Part shown: in pieces, positions 36,151 through 45,187 of the stretch
How the letters are laid out: each line of letters starts with the position of its first letter
Position numbering within the stretch: the stretch's first letter is position 1
From: an uncultured Candidatus Entotheonella sp.
GTDB lineage: Bacteria; Tectomicrobia; Entotheonellia; Entotheonellales; Entotheonellaceae
NCBI GenBank assembly: GCA_951828535.1
Contig: OX639990.1
Location: 1,723,300 to 1,787,299, forward strand
Direction: 5' to 3'
DNA: 64,000 nucleotides
Translations under genes and position numbers: made by a program
Notes under the pieces: model-generated
What the model saw: only the letters and a program-made list of their open reading frames with translations
Database searches by the model: none
What the model was told of the DNA's origin: nothing

Positions 36151-36933
36151 TTAGGGCACTCCCAGAGCCGCCAATTGCTCGACGGCCTTCTGGTGGAGAA
36201 TGCGCTCGAATGCGTCCTTCGACGGTACTCCGATCGCTTGCACGAGCAACTCACGTGCCCGCTTGTGGTGCCGGCTGCGATACAAGCGCAACAGGCCCTC
36301 GGCGTATTCAACGAGCACCACCTTCTCATCGGGTGCGCCGGCCGCAATCTCGAGAGCCCGTTCGTAATTTGCAATGGCCCTCCTTTTCGTCGCCCCGTAA
36401 GTCATTCTAGCCACGAATCCGCTGGCCACCATGTCCTTATGCCACATCGCCAATAGCAAGTGCGCGGCCGCCCTGTGCGGGTCGAGCCGGAGGGCGTTCT
36501 GGATCGCCTCTCGCACCCTTCCCGCATAGCCTTGACTGAAGGCTTTCAACAATCCGATGGTCTGCGCGTATCGGCCCATGGCGTGTGCTGATTGGAGATG
36601 GGCCTCGGGATTGTTGGTGTCGAGGCGGACCGCTTCCTGTGCCAACCGCATGGCCCGCTCAAGCAAAGCCGGCTTGGCGTCGTCTTCGGCGATGTAGTAA
36701 CCATGGATCGCCAGCGCCCCGGCTGCCAGCGCAAATCCTTCGGAAGTGCCGACCGCCGCGGCGAGTTCGGCGGCTTCGATAAATCGGCCCTCGGCGTGTG
36801 CGCTACGCGCCCCCCGGAGCGATTCGGTGCCGGCAGCGCTTGGCGCCGAGAGCACGTGCGCGATTGTCAAACAGGTGAGGAATGCGATCGTAGCCGCGAG
36901 CGACTTGGGTGGCTTCAGCACGCTGTGATTCAT
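36151..36933 (-). CDS. Exported TPR-like protein
   Basis: 260 residues from ATG 36933, preceded by GGAGGGCTAAGG. It begins with a signal sequence (ATIAFLTCLTIAHVLSAPSAAG) and continues as helical tetratricopeptide-type pairs (HAEGRFIEAAELAAAVG; AQEAVRLDTNNPEAHLQSAHAMGRYA; ALRLDPHRAAAHLLLAMWH; AIANYERALEIAAG). It is probably a periplasmic scaffold; no specific partner is apparent. Confidence 0.68.
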   Translation of the reverse strand: MNHSVLKPPKSLAATIAFLTCLTIAHVLSAPSAAGTESLRGARSAHAEGRFIEAAELAAAVGTSEGFALAAGALAIHGYYIAEDDAKPALLERAMRLAQEAVRLDTNNPEAHLQSAHAMGRYAQTIGLLKAFSQGYAGRVREAIQNALRLDPHRAAAHLLLAMWHKDMVASGFVARMTYGATKRRAIANYERALEIAAGAPDEKVVLVEYAEGLLRLYRSRHHKRARELLVQAIGVPSKDAFERILHQKAVEQLAALGVP

Positions 36934-37018
36934 CCTTAGCCCTCCGAAGCCGGTCCGACGACAGCTTGCTGCCTTATTGCACCCACGTAAGGGAGCTTGT
37001 GCTACAGCCTCCCTCCTG

Positions 37019-38686
37019 CTACGGCACGGCCATAGCACGGTCGTGTTCACGGTGCAGGCGCTGGCGTTGGCGGTCGGTTTCCAGAAAATCCCAGGGCAGG
37101 ATGGCGTCACGAGACAACGGCTGGCAGACCCAGTCGATGGCCTCGAAGCCGAGGGTCTTGGCGGCGCGGATCCAGTTGCCGCGTTGACGGTGCGCTTCGA
37201 GGAGGAAGGCGCCGAGCTGGCGGCCGCCGCGGGCGAGGACGGCTTCGAGGTAGTCATCCTTGAGGCTGCCGTGATGCAGGCGGATGGACGATTCACGGCG
37301 CAGGGCTTGGCGCAGGGTGTGAAGTTTCGCCTTGACGTCGCGCTGCGGGGCCATGGCGCACCATTGCAGGGGCGTGGCGGGTTTGGGGATGAACGGATTG
37401 ACGCTCAGGGTCAGGGTTCCCAGGGCGCCGCGGGGGCGGCCGTAGCGTTTCATGAGCGCCCAGATCTTGAAGACCAGGGACAGCAATTCCTGCACGTCGT
37501 CATCGGTTTCGGTGGGTAGGCCGATCATGGAGTAGAGCTTGAGGTCGCGCATGCCGTGGGCCAGCAGGCGTTCCGCACCTTCCAGAATGACCGCCTCGCT
37601 CATTTCCTTGCGGATGAGTTGCCGCAGACGTTCGGAGCCCGCCTCAGGGGCGACGGTGCAGGAGCGGACGCCGCTGCGCACCATGCAATCGATCAGCACG
37701 TCGGGCATGCGGTCCATGCGCAGTGACGAGATGCCGATACCTACGCCCATGTCCACCAGCCCCTGCGCCACCATGGGCAGGGCGCGGTAATCACCGGTTG
37801 CGGAGCTGATCAAACCCACCTTTCCGACTGGTGTCAGGCCGTTATCGCGGTCGCGCCGCTGCTGGGCGGTCACGATGTCGAGAACCGTTTCACCCGGCAA
37901 TTGGCGAAACTTGGGATAGACGTAGCCAACCGTGCAGAACCGGCACTTGAAGGGACAACCGCGCGTGATCTCGATAAGCAGCGAGCCGCTGAATTCGGTC
38001 TCGTCGGTGAGAACGGTAGAATACGCCGGCCATTGGGCCAGATCGGCGATTTTGCGCGGCGGCATGGGACTGACGTCCCCGGACCGGTCGTGCAGGGCCG
38101 GAACGTAGACGCCGGGAATTTCCGCCGCCTGGCGCAGGTGGGCGCGGCGCGGCTGGCCAAGGGTATCGTGCGCCAAGTCCAGGTACTCGTTGAGAGCGTC
38201 CTCGCCATCTCCGATGATCATCAGATCGGCGAAATCCGCCAAGGGCTCCGGGTTGAGGTAGGTGACGGCGCCGCCGAGGAGGATCAGCGGGTGGCGCTCA
38301 TCGCGCTCGGCGGCCAGCAGCGGGATGCGGAGCATGGCCAGCATGTGCAGCAGATGCAGGTAATCGTTCTCGTACGACACCGAAAAACCAACTAGGTGAA
38401 AATCACGGACGGGCCGCTGCGATTCGACGGAAACCAACGGTACGTTGGCATAGCCGTGGCGGCTGATGTCGGCGGGATCAGGCAGAAAGACGCGCTCGCA
38501 TAGGGTGTCCGGGCGCTGGTTGACGAGCCGGTAGATCGTCTGCAGGCCCAGATTCGACATGCCGATATGGTAGGTTTGCGGATACGCCAACGCGAACCGC
38601 AGGCGCACGGCGCCCGCTTCCTTCACGACCGCGCCGCGTTCAGCCAGCAGGCGTTGGCGCATCGTTTGTCGCATGTCGGCGGGCAT
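37019..38686 (-). CDS. B12-binding-like radical SAM protein (TIGR03960 type)
   Basis: 555 residues. The N-terminal cobalamin-binding-like domain (about 30-200, with FALAYPQTYHIGMSNLGLQTIY) lacks an obvious DxHxxG. The radical-SAM core has Cys244, Cys248 and Cys251 (ITRGCPFKCRFCTVGYVYPKFR), SSATGDYRALP, and SCTVAPEAGSERLRQLI. The overall layout is that of the TIGR03960 family, often paired with a TIGR03936 protein involved in tRNA or unknown modification; no such partner is adjacent. Confidence 0.85.
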   Translation of the reverse strand: MPADMRQTMRQRLLAERGAVVKEAGAVRLRFALAYPQTYHIGMSNLGLQTIYRLVNQRPDTLCERVFLPDPADISRHGYANVPLVSVESQRPVRDFHLVGFSVSYENDYLHLLHMLAMLRIPLLAAERDERHPLILLGGAVTYLNPEPLADFADLMIIGDGEDALNEYLDLAHDTLGQPRRAHLRQAAEIPGVYVPALHDRSGDVSPMPPRKIADLAQWPAYSTVLTDETEFSGSLLIEITRGCPFKCRFCTVGYVYPKFRQLPGETVLDIVTAQQRRDRDNGLTPVGKVGLISSATGDYRALPMVAQGLVDMGVGIGISSLRMDRMPDVLIDCMVRSGVRSCTVAPEAGSERLRQLIRKEMSEAVILEGAERLLAHGMRDLKLYSMIGLPTETDDDVQELLSLVFKIWALMKRYGRPRGALGTLTLSVNPFIPKPATPLQWCAMAPQRDVKAKLHTLRQALRRESSIRLHHGSLKDDYLEAVLARGGRQLGAFLLEAHRQRGNWIRAAKTLGFEAIDWVCQPLSRDAILPWDFLETDRQRQRLHREHDRAMAVP

Positions 38687-38724
38687 GGCAGATGGATTTC
38701 CTCAGCGGGCTAGGGTGGCGCGGT

Positions 38725-39828
38725 TCATGCCAGCACCAGGCTGCGCGCCACCTCGCCGCGTTCGAGCGCCGCATAGGCGTCGTTGATTTCCGCCAGTGGC
38801 CAGGTGCGGGTAAGCAGCTCATCCAGCAGCAGTTGGCCCGAGCGGTACATCTCCATCAGGTGCAGCAGATCGATCTTGGGCCGCGCCGAGCCGTACAGCG
38901 AGCCCATCAGCGTCTTCTCGGCATACACCATCTCGTTGGCGTTGATGTTGACCCGCACGTCGGCGCGGGTGACGCCGATGACCACACAGGTGCCCATTTT
39001 CTTCGTCGCCGCGTACGCTTGCTCGATCGTTTTGGTGATGCCGATGGCCTCGAACGCATAATCCACGCCGCGCCCGTCGGTGAGATCCTTGATGGCAGCG
39101 ACGGCGTCCACGTCAGCAGCGTTAACGGTGTGCGTCGCGCCCATGGTGCGGGCGTATTCCAGCTTCTGCTCGGCCACGTCGACCGCGATGATACGCCGGG
39201 CCCCGACGATGCGGGCGCCCTGCACGGCGTTCAACCCAATACCGCCGCAGCCGAATACCGCCACTGTGCTGCCCATCTTGACCCGCGCGCCGTTCGCCAC
39301 GGCCCCGACCCCGGTTATCACGCCGCAACCCAGCAGCGCCGCCTTATCCAGCGGAAAATCCTTGGGAATCTTGAGCACCGCGGCTTCCGGCATGGTGGAC
39401 ACTTCGGAAAAACTCGACACCCCCGCGAAGTGCCGCACCGGCTCGCCCGCTACGGAGAAGCGCGTCGTACCGTCTTCCATGAGCCCGGTGACGCGCATTT
39501 CGGTGCCCACGTCGCACAGCGCTGGTCGCCCGCCGTTACAGTACTCGCAGGTGCCGCAGGAAACGCGCCAGATGGGAATGACGTGATCGCCGGGCTGCAC
39601 CGATTTGACACCCGCTCCGACGTCCTCGACCACGCCCGATCCCTCGTGCCCGAGGATGATCGGCATGGGCATCGACAGATCGCCCTTCATGACGTGCAGG
39701 TCGCTGTGGCACACGCCACCGGCGTATAACCGTACCAGCACCTCACCGGCTTGCGGCGGGGCAACTTCGACTTCTTCAAACCGTAAGGGCGTGCCAGCTT
39801 CGTAGAGAATGGCGGCCTTTGCGCGCAT
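38725..39828 (-). CDS. Zinc-dependent alcohol dehydrogenase
   Basis: 367 residues from ATG 39828, preceded by AAGGAG. Catalytic zinc site Cys40 (GGVCHSDLH) with His61-Glu62 (GHEGSG), structural zinc cysteines Cys91, Cys94, Cys97 and Cys105 (SCGTCEYCNGGRPALC), GCGVITGVGA, and the NAD(P) loop VFGCGGIGLNAVQGA. It is a class III-like medium-chain dehydrogenase; alcohol or S-hydroxymethyl-thiol substrates are possible. The gene follows the radical SAM gene on the same strand but has its own ribosome site. Confidence 0.9.
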   Translation of the reverse strand: MRAKAAILYEAGTPLRFEEVEVAPPQAGEVLVRLYAGGVCHSDLHVMKGDLSMPMPIILGHEGSGVVEDVGAGVKSVQPGDHVIPIWRVSCGTCEYCNGGRPALCDVGTEMRVTGLMEDGTTRFSVAGEPVRHFAGVSSFSEVSTMPEAAVLKIPKDFPLDKAALLGCGVITGVGAVANGARVKMGSTVAVFGCGGIGLNAVQGARIVGARRIIAVDVAEQKLEYARTMGATHTVNAADVDAVAAIKDLTDGRGVDYAFEAIGITKTIEQAYAATKKMGTCVVIGVTRADVRVNINANEMVYAEKTLMGSLYGSARPKIDLLHLMEMYRSGQLLLDELLTRTWPLAEINDAYAALERGEVARSLVLA

Positions 39829-40091
39829 GGGTGCGAACTCCTTAAGCAAATCGGTACGGGTTGGTAGCAAATCGCCCAGCCGTGCGAACCGGCGGCGCAT
39901 CTAGCCAGAAGCCCTGTGGTCTGTCAAGGCCCAACCACGCCGCGATCATCGGTCAACGGGGAATAATCTCTTTGGCGTAATCGTTGCGGATGTCTGACAG
40001 CGCGCAGTTGTTGATAACCCGTTTGTCGGCCACCCCCGGGTGCCCCGGCAGCACGGGCAACACGAACCCTCGTCGCTTAGCAGGTGTGAAG

Positions 40092-40442
40092 ATGAAGACG
40101 AAACTGTACACCGTTTTGGTGCAGGCTATTCTGGCCTTTGCCATTGCTGGCGCTTTAGTGATTGGCGGCCATGCCGAGGAGGCGCCGAAAGATGAACCCG
40201 CGGCCGTTCCGGCGGCGACTCAGGAGCAGGAGCAACAACCCGATACAAGCGACATTTTCCAGGAGTGGCTGGACAACAACCACGAACTCGGCAAGGGCGA
40301 CACCGAGTGCCTCATGTGCGTTGGCTTCGGTGGCGGCTTCCGCTGCGGCATCGGCTGCGATGCAACCGGGCTGACGATTCACAAACCGGACGGATCGACG
40401 AATGCGGTATGCGGGCGCTGCGTGAAAGGAACGTGGCAATAG
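40092..40442 (+). CDS. Small exported cysteine-rich protein
   Basis: 116 residues from ATG 40092 (a GTG two codons earlier is possible). An N-terminal signal or anchor (LYTVLVQAILAFAIAGALVIGG) is followed by an acidic linker and a compact cysteine-rich end: CLMC, RCGIGC and CGRC. The pattern suggests a disulfide-bonded or metal-binding domain in the periplasm; no family was recognised. It ends at a strong bidirectional terminator shared with the convergent MoeB-like gene. Confidence 0.62.
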   Translation: MKTKLYTVLVQAILAFAIAGALVIGGHAEEAPKDEPAAVPAATQEQEQQPDTSDIFQEWLDNNHELGKGDTECLMCVGFGGGFRCGIGCDATGLTIHKPDGSTNAVCGRCVKGTWQ

Positions 40443-40466
40443 CCGAAGACGGGACATTCTCGGCGC

Positions 40467-40515
40467 AAAAAGAAAGGGCCGGCGTGGGAAGCCACACGCG
40501 CGGCCCTTTCTTTTT
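40467..40515. terminator. Bidirectional intrinsic terminator
   Basis: AAAAAGAAAGGGCCG (40467-40481) is repeated in inverse at 40501-40515 with a GC-rich loop. The A run on one side and T run on the other allow termination of both convergent genes. Confidence 0.88.
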
Positions 40516-40530
40516 GTTCAACGCGACGTC

Positions 40531-41721
40531 TCAGCCACCCACCCCCACCGGCTCCGGAGCGGTGAGACCGCAGAGTTCCTCGTAATTGACCAATTCCGTA
40601 ATCGTGGGATTGTCGCCGCACAGCGGGCAATTCGGATCGCGCCGCAGGCGGATTTCGCGGAACGTCATGGCCAGCGAGTCGTACATCAGCAGGCGGCCGA
40701 CCAGGGGTTCTCCCTGTCCGACGATGAGCTTCACGGTTTCCGTCGCCTGCACCACACCAATGACCCCGGGCAAAACTCCCAGGACGCCGGCCTCGCTTCA
40801 CGAGGGCACCAGCCCCGGCGGCGGCGGCGTGGGAAACAGACAGCGATAGCACGGCCCTTCATGCGGCTTGAACACGCTCGCCTGTCCCTCAAACTGGAAA
40901 ATACTGCCGTGCACCACGGGCTTGCGCGCCAACACCGCGGCGTCGTTGACCAGATACCGCGTCGGGAAGTTGTCGCAGCCATCGACGATGATGTCGTACT
41001 CGGCGAACAGGTCCAGAACGTTATCGGTCGTCAGTCGCATGTTGTGGGCCTGCACGTTGACGTCCGGGTTGATCGCGTTGATGGCAATCTTGCCCGACTC
41101 GGTTTTGGGCATGCCGATGCGGTCATTGCTGTGCAGCACCTGGCGCTGCAGGTTGGACAGATCCACCACGTCGGCATCCACCAGGCCGAGCGTGCCGACA
41201 CCCGCGGCAGCGAGATACAGCGCGGCGGGCGAGCCGAGGCCGCCGGCGCCAACCAGCAGGACCTTGGCGTCCAGGAGTTTCCCCTGTCCCTTTTCGCCGA
41301 TCTGGGACAATAGGAAATGCCGGCTGTAGCGCTCGAGCTGCTCCGCACTGAGCTGCCGGTCCCGCTGAACGGGAAATCCGGCATCCTTCCAGCGGGTAAC
41401 GCCGCCGGCCATCGACGACACGTTTTCGTACCCCATTGAGCGCAGCACCTGAGCCGCCAGCAGCGAGCGAGCGCCGCCCGCACAGTAAACGATTATTTCC
41501 TTGTCGGTCTGCGGCACCTTGCTGGCCACTTGAAATTCGAGAAACCCGCGCGGAATGGCGACCGCCCCGTCGAGGTAGCCGGCGCGAACCTCGTCGTTCT
41601 CGCGTACGTCCAGGAGCACAAAGTCGTCACCGGGCTGGCCGCGCTCCTGCACCTCCTGCACGCTCACTTCCGGGATTTCCTGCCGCGCCGCGACAAGAAA
41701 ATCTTGCTGCGTCTTAGCCAT
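40531..41721 (-). CDS. moeB: Rhodanese-MoeB fusion with in-frame TGA, candidate selenoprotein
   Basis: Read through a TGA at 40798-40800, the gene encodes 396 residues. Residues 20-118 are a rhodanese domain with Cys80 (VYCAGGARS). Residues 125-396 are a ThiF/MoeB adenylating domain: ATP loop VGAGGLGSP (about 157-165), zinc cysteines 291/294 (CYRC) and 365/368 (CPLC). The TGA is codon 308 within PPPPGLVPS-x-SEAGVLGVLPG, precisely where homologues read PSCAEAGVLG, the crossover-loop cysteine (Cys187 of E. coli MoeB). Conserved sequence and frame continue after the TGA to a TAA/TGA at 40531. A SECIS-like hairpin follows. The protein would adenylate the C-terminal glycine of a MoaD/ThiS-like carrier and pass sulfur from the rhodanese. 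ATG follows AGGAGTTACGT. A nonsense mutation or sequencing error is the alternative. Confidence 0.82.
40763..40797 (-). promoter_or_regulatory. Candidate bacterial SECIS element
   Basis: Immediately after the TGA the transcript can form a hairpin. CCUGGG pairs with CCCGGG (one U-G pair), extended by two wobble pairs (U-G, G-U), around the 7-nt loop AGUUUUG. The loop starts 21 nt after the UGA and has G as its second base followed by U. Bacterial SECIS loops usually lie 16-37 nt after UGA with a guanosine among the first two loop positions, so this fits. It lies inside the coding sequence, as expected in bacteria. Confidence 0.6.
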
Positions 41722-41962
41722 ACGTAACTCCTAACAGTGCTGTCCGTCGAGCCAAACAGCCCATTGCCGATGCGTTCAAATGCGGATGCGGAAAGTGCGG
41801 TAACAATACCAAACAGGCGCTGGATGGCGCAATGTGCCGGAATCACCATGGCCCCCCGTTCAAGCGGCGGCGGCTGGATTCCGGGTCAAGGCCCGGGATG
41901 ACGCTTTGGGGCATTGGGCGGCGCAACTGGCCGCAAGTTCGGTGGACAGCGGATAACGCATG
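41722..41962. other. Intergenic region with REP-like palindrome
   Basis: 241 bp. At 41875-41904 the sequence GGATTCCGGGTCAAGGCCCG followed by GGATGACGC is a palindromic intergenic repeat of a style common in proteobacteria. No gene was found; the moeB promoter should lie at its left side. Confidence 0.5.
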
Positions 41963-42691
41963 CTACCCGTCGTGCTTCGCCAGCCAATCGAGGACGCCAT
42001 TGAGGTCGTGAATCACCTCATCATCTCCGGGCACACCATCGCAGTGCGCATCGTCGTCCCGTCGCAGCCACAGCGGCTGCATGCCGGCTTGCCGCGCGCC
42101 GTGCACGTCGGCGTGAAGGCTATCCCCAACATGCACGGCGCGCACGGGAGCCACGCCAACGGCGTCGAGGGCGTGCGCGAAAATGTTGCCGTGCGGCTTC
42201 TCCCAACCGACCACGGCGGAGATGCTGACGTGCTGCACGCAGGCCATCAGCCCCAGGCCATGCAACAGGTCTAGCAGCCGGATGTCCCAGTTGGAAATAA
42301 CGCCGACGGTGTACCGCCGCTGGCGCAGGGTTTGAAGCACCGCGAGGCATTCCGGGTAAAGCCGCCAGACGGTCGGTTGCGAAAAGAGCCAGTACAGCTC
42401 ATCGAAGAACGCCTCGAAATCCTTGGGCAGCTCGATCTTCGCAAAGGTAGCGTGCACCAAGGCGTGCCAGAAACGGCGCCCGTCGGGTTCGCCGACGCCG
42501 TAGCGCACCGGGTCGCTATCGGCGGCCGCGTTGGCCTCGGCCCACGCCCGGCGGAAGGCCGCCTGCACGGCATCAGCCGTCGTCGTTACGCCATACCGCG
42601 CGGCCACCTTGGCGTAGACGGCGCCCACGGATGGATAGGGATACAGGAGGGTATTCGCGGCATCGAAAAATACCGCATCGTAGTTCCGCAT
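41963..42691 (-). CDS. HAD-IA family hydrolase
   Basis: 242 residues. Motif I is AVFFDAANTLLYP, with FDAANT replacing the usual DxDGT (the second acid is Ala-Asn rather than Asp). Motif II is VGVISNWD, motif III lies in VVGWEKPHGNIF with its lysine, and motif IV in AVHVGDSLHADVHGARQAGM. The FDA-N-T form is seen in HDHD3-like and haloacid dehalogenase-like members. Substrate unknown; the motif I change suggests caution in calling it a phosphatase. Confidence 0.82.
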   Translation of the reverse strand: MRNYDAVFFDAANTLLYPYPSVGAVYAKVAARYGVTTTADAVQAAFRRAWAEANAAADSDPVRYGVGEPDGRRFWHALVHATFAKIELPKDFEAFFDELYWLFSQPTVWRLYPECLAVLQTLRQRRYTVGVISNWDIRLLDLLHGLGLMACVQHVSISAVVGWEKPHGNIFAHALDAVGVAPVRAVHVGDSLHADVHGARQAGMQPLWLRRDDDAHCDGVPGDDEVIHDLNGVLDWLAKHDG

Positions 42692-42871
42692 ACTCGCTCC
42701 ACAGACTCACGGGGTATCATTTCGCCTGAACCGACCGTGGCACGATTGCCGCGCAAATGCAACAAGGGCCGACACGCGAAAACCGCCCGCGGCGCTTGAC
42801 CTCCACCCTAACAACGTGTATGCCATTGGGCGTACAGATTGAAGAACCTTCTGCCGGGGGAGGTTAACAGA

Positions 42872-44404
42872 ATGGCAAAATCGGCTGGCTCTGAACCGCT
42901 CAACGGGCCCATGCAACGACTCGAACAGATCGCGCATCTGGTGCGCAGCAGCCGCAACGCATTCACCACCCTCGACCGCGCCCTGCACACGCTGACCGAG
43001 GTGCTGGGCGCCCGCGGCGGCGCCATCGTCTTGGCCGACGCCTCGCCCAAACGGCAGCAAGAGTGGGCTTGCGGAGATGATCAGAGACAAATCATTCAAA
43101 TGGGGCGGGAACTCGTTGATGGCGTTGAGGCCCACGGCGAAGCCACTGCCCGCCACACGGTGCTTCCCGGCTCCCGGCCAGGCCGAACGTCCGAGGGGAT
43201 GGTCCTGTCCACGCCTCTGACGGGCGTGCAGCAGGCCATCGGCGTCATGGTTATTTTCTGCCTCAAACAGCCGCCCGTGCCGCTGGGAACCGCCCTGGCG
43301 TGTCTGAACGTCGTCGGCACCGTTCTTGGCTGTCACCTGCAAACGGCCAGCCTGCAAGAACGCCTCAAGGCGCAGCCTGACGCCACCAGCGACGCCGCTG
43401 CCGGGCTCGCCGCCAGCTACAACCCTGATCAGATCGTCGGCCACAGCGCCCGTATGAAGGCCATCATGCACGAGATTCAGCAGGCGGCCAACAGTCGTTC
43501 AACCATCCTGCTGCGCGGCGAGAGCGGCACCGGCAAGGAACTGGTCGCCCGCGCGCTGCACAAGCTGAGTGCGCGGCGCCAGCAGCCGTTCGTCAAGCTC
43601 AACTGCGCCGCGTTGCCGGAAACGTTGCTGGAGAGCGAACTGTTCGGGCACGAAAAAGGCGCCTTCACCGGGGCGGTCAAAACGCGGCGCGGCCGTTTCG
43701 AGCTTGCGGATAACGGCACTTTGTTCCTCGACGAAATCGGCGACATGAGCTTGGCGATGCAGGTGAAACTGCTGCGCGTCCTGCAAGAGCGCAACTTCGA
43801 GCGCGTCGGCGGCCATCGCCCGATCTCGGTCGACGTACGCATCATCGCCGCCACGAACGTCGATCTGGAAGAGGCCGTGCGCCACCGGCACTTCCGCGAA
43901 GACCTTTACTACCGCCTGCACGTCGTGCCCATCGTGCTGCCCTCATTGCGCGAGCGGCGTGAAGACATTCCCTCTCTGGTGGGCTATTTCCTGGCGCGCT
44001 TCAATGCGGAGAATCGCAAGCACCTGAAAATTTCGTCCGCCGCCATGGACCTGATCGTCGAGTACGACTGGCCCGGCAACGTTCGAGAGTTGGAAAATTG
44101 CGTTGAGCGCATGGTCGTGATGACCCGCCGGGATATCGTGGCGCCCGAGGACGTGCCGCTTTCAATGAGCCTGAGCCCGCCGCCGCTGGCTGCGGTAGCC
44201 GAAACCCCGGCGCCCTCTCCCGAAACCCGTTCATCGACGCTTCCCAAGGCGGTGGCCGAGATCGAGCGCGAACGGCTCGTCGAGGCCCTGCAGACGAGCG
44301 GCGGCGTGCAGACGCGGGCCGCCATGCTGCTTGGCATCACCCCCAGGCAACTCGGCTACAAGTTGAAGAAGTACCGCATCGCACCCAAGACCCTGATTGG
44401 CTAA
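42872..44404 (+). CDS. Sigma-54-dependent transcriptional activator (NifA-like layout)
   Basis: 510 residues from ATG 42872 after GGGGGAGG. Residues about 20-160 form a GAF-like sensor. Then follows the AAA+ domain with Walker A RGESGTGKELVARAL, the sigma-54 contact loop GAFTGA (KGAFTGAVKTRRGRFE), Walker B GTLFLDEIGDM, and WPGNVRELENCVERM. A C-terminal Fis-type HTH is at about 460-505 (TRAAMLLGITPRQLGYKLKKY). It should activate RNA polymerase-sigma-54 promoters in response to a signal sensed by GAF. The target is not evident; no consensus -24/-12 element was recognised nearby. Confidence 0.92.
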   Translation: MAKSAGSEPLNGPMQRLEQIAHLVRSSRNAFTTLDRALHTLTEVLGARGGAIVLADASPKRQQEWACGDDQRQIIQMGRELVDGVEAHGEATARHTVLPGSRPGRTSEGMVLSTPLTGVQQAIGVMVIFCLKQPPVPLGTALACLNVVGTVLGCHLQTASLQERLKAQPDATSDAAAGLAASYNPDQIVGHSARMKAIMHEIQQAANSRSTILLRGESGTGKELVARALHKLSARRQQPFVKLNCAALPETLLESELFGHEKGAFTGAVKTRRGRFELADNGTLFLDEIGDMSLAMQVKLLRVLQERNFERVGGHRPISVDVRIIAATNVDLEEAVRHRHFREDLYYRLHVVPIVLPSLRERREDIPSLVGYFLARFNAENRKHLKISSAAMDLIVEYDWPGNVRELENCVERMVVMTRRDIVAPEDVPLSMSLSPPPLAAVAETPAPSPETRSSTLPKAVAEIERERLVEALQTSGGVQTRAAMLLGITPRQLGYKLKKYRIAPKTLIG

Positions 44405-44452
44405 CCGCGCTTCCGGCAACGCCAGGAACGGCTCGTGGGGAGCACGCCGCGA

Positions 44453-45187
44453 ATGAGTCCCGCCCTCAATAAAGCCCACGTCAGCATCATTCTTGTGCGT
44501 CCACAAAGTCCGGGTAATATCGGGTCGGTGGCGCGCGTGATGCGCAATATGGGCTTCGGGCGCCTCGTGCTCGTGGCCCCCGAGCGATTCCCCCACCCGG
44601 AAGCGCGCATGATGGCCAGCGGCGCGCGAGACCTGCTGGAGGAGGCGGCGGTTCACGACACCCTGGCTGCCGCTACCGCGACTTGTCATTGGCTGGCCGG
44701 TACGTCGGCGCGCCAGCGCCAGCACCGCAACATGCCGCTGACGCCTGGGCAACTCGGCGACAAACTGCCGGCGCTGTGCCAGCCGTATCGGGTCGGCCTG
44801 GTATTCGGCCCGGAAGACGCCGGGCTGACCACCGCGGAACTCGACGCTTGCCACGACTTGGTAGCAATCCCCACTTCCCCCGAGGCGCCGTCGCTCAACT
44901 TGGCTCAGGCGGTGGCGGTCGTGTGTTACGAAATCTCGCAGCCCCGCCATGCCCCCGCCGCGCCGCCCGCGCCGCCGCTCGCTTCCGTGGCGGAAAGCGA
45001 AGCCATGTACCAGCATCTTCGGCAGGCTTTCTCGCTACGCGGTTTCCCCGGAGAACCGGCGGTGGAGCGCGCCCTCAGCGGCCTGCGGCGTATTTTCGAG
45101 CGCACCGGCCTCGAACGACGCGACGTGCGGCTGCTGCGTGGTATTGCCCGGCAACTCGGCTGGGCGCTTCGCTATCCTCGACGCTGA
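44453..45187 (+). CDS. TrmH/TrmJ-type RNA 2'-O-methyltransferase
   Basis: 244 residues from ATG 44453. SPOUT methyltransferase signatures: motif 1 SPGNIGSVARVMRNMGFGRLVLV, motif 2 VGLVFGPEDAGLTTAEL, motif 3 SLNLAQAVAVVCYEI. The layout and C-terminal helical extension match TrmJ, which 2'-O-methylates position 32 of tRNAs using S-adenosylmethionine. Lies 48 bp after the sigma-54 activator gene. The last 16 bases overlap the convergent TldD/PmbA gene. Confidence 0.87.
   Translation: MSPALNKAHVSIILVRPQSPGNIGSVARVMRNMGFGRLVLVAPERFPHPEARMMASGARDLLEEAAVHDTLAAATATCHWLAGTSARQRQHRNMPLTPGQLGDKLPALCQPYRVGLVFGPEDAGLTTAELDACHDLVAIPTSPEAPSLNLAQAVAVVCYEISQPRHAPAAPPAPPLASVAESEAMYQHLRQAFSLRGFPGEPAVERALSGLRRIFERTGLERRDVRLLRGIARQLGWALRYPRR

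Noticed and set aside
42721-42745. Sigma-54 promoter (TGGCACGATTGC) near the activator gene
   Set aside because: The two half-sites are about five bases too close together to form a -24/-12 element.
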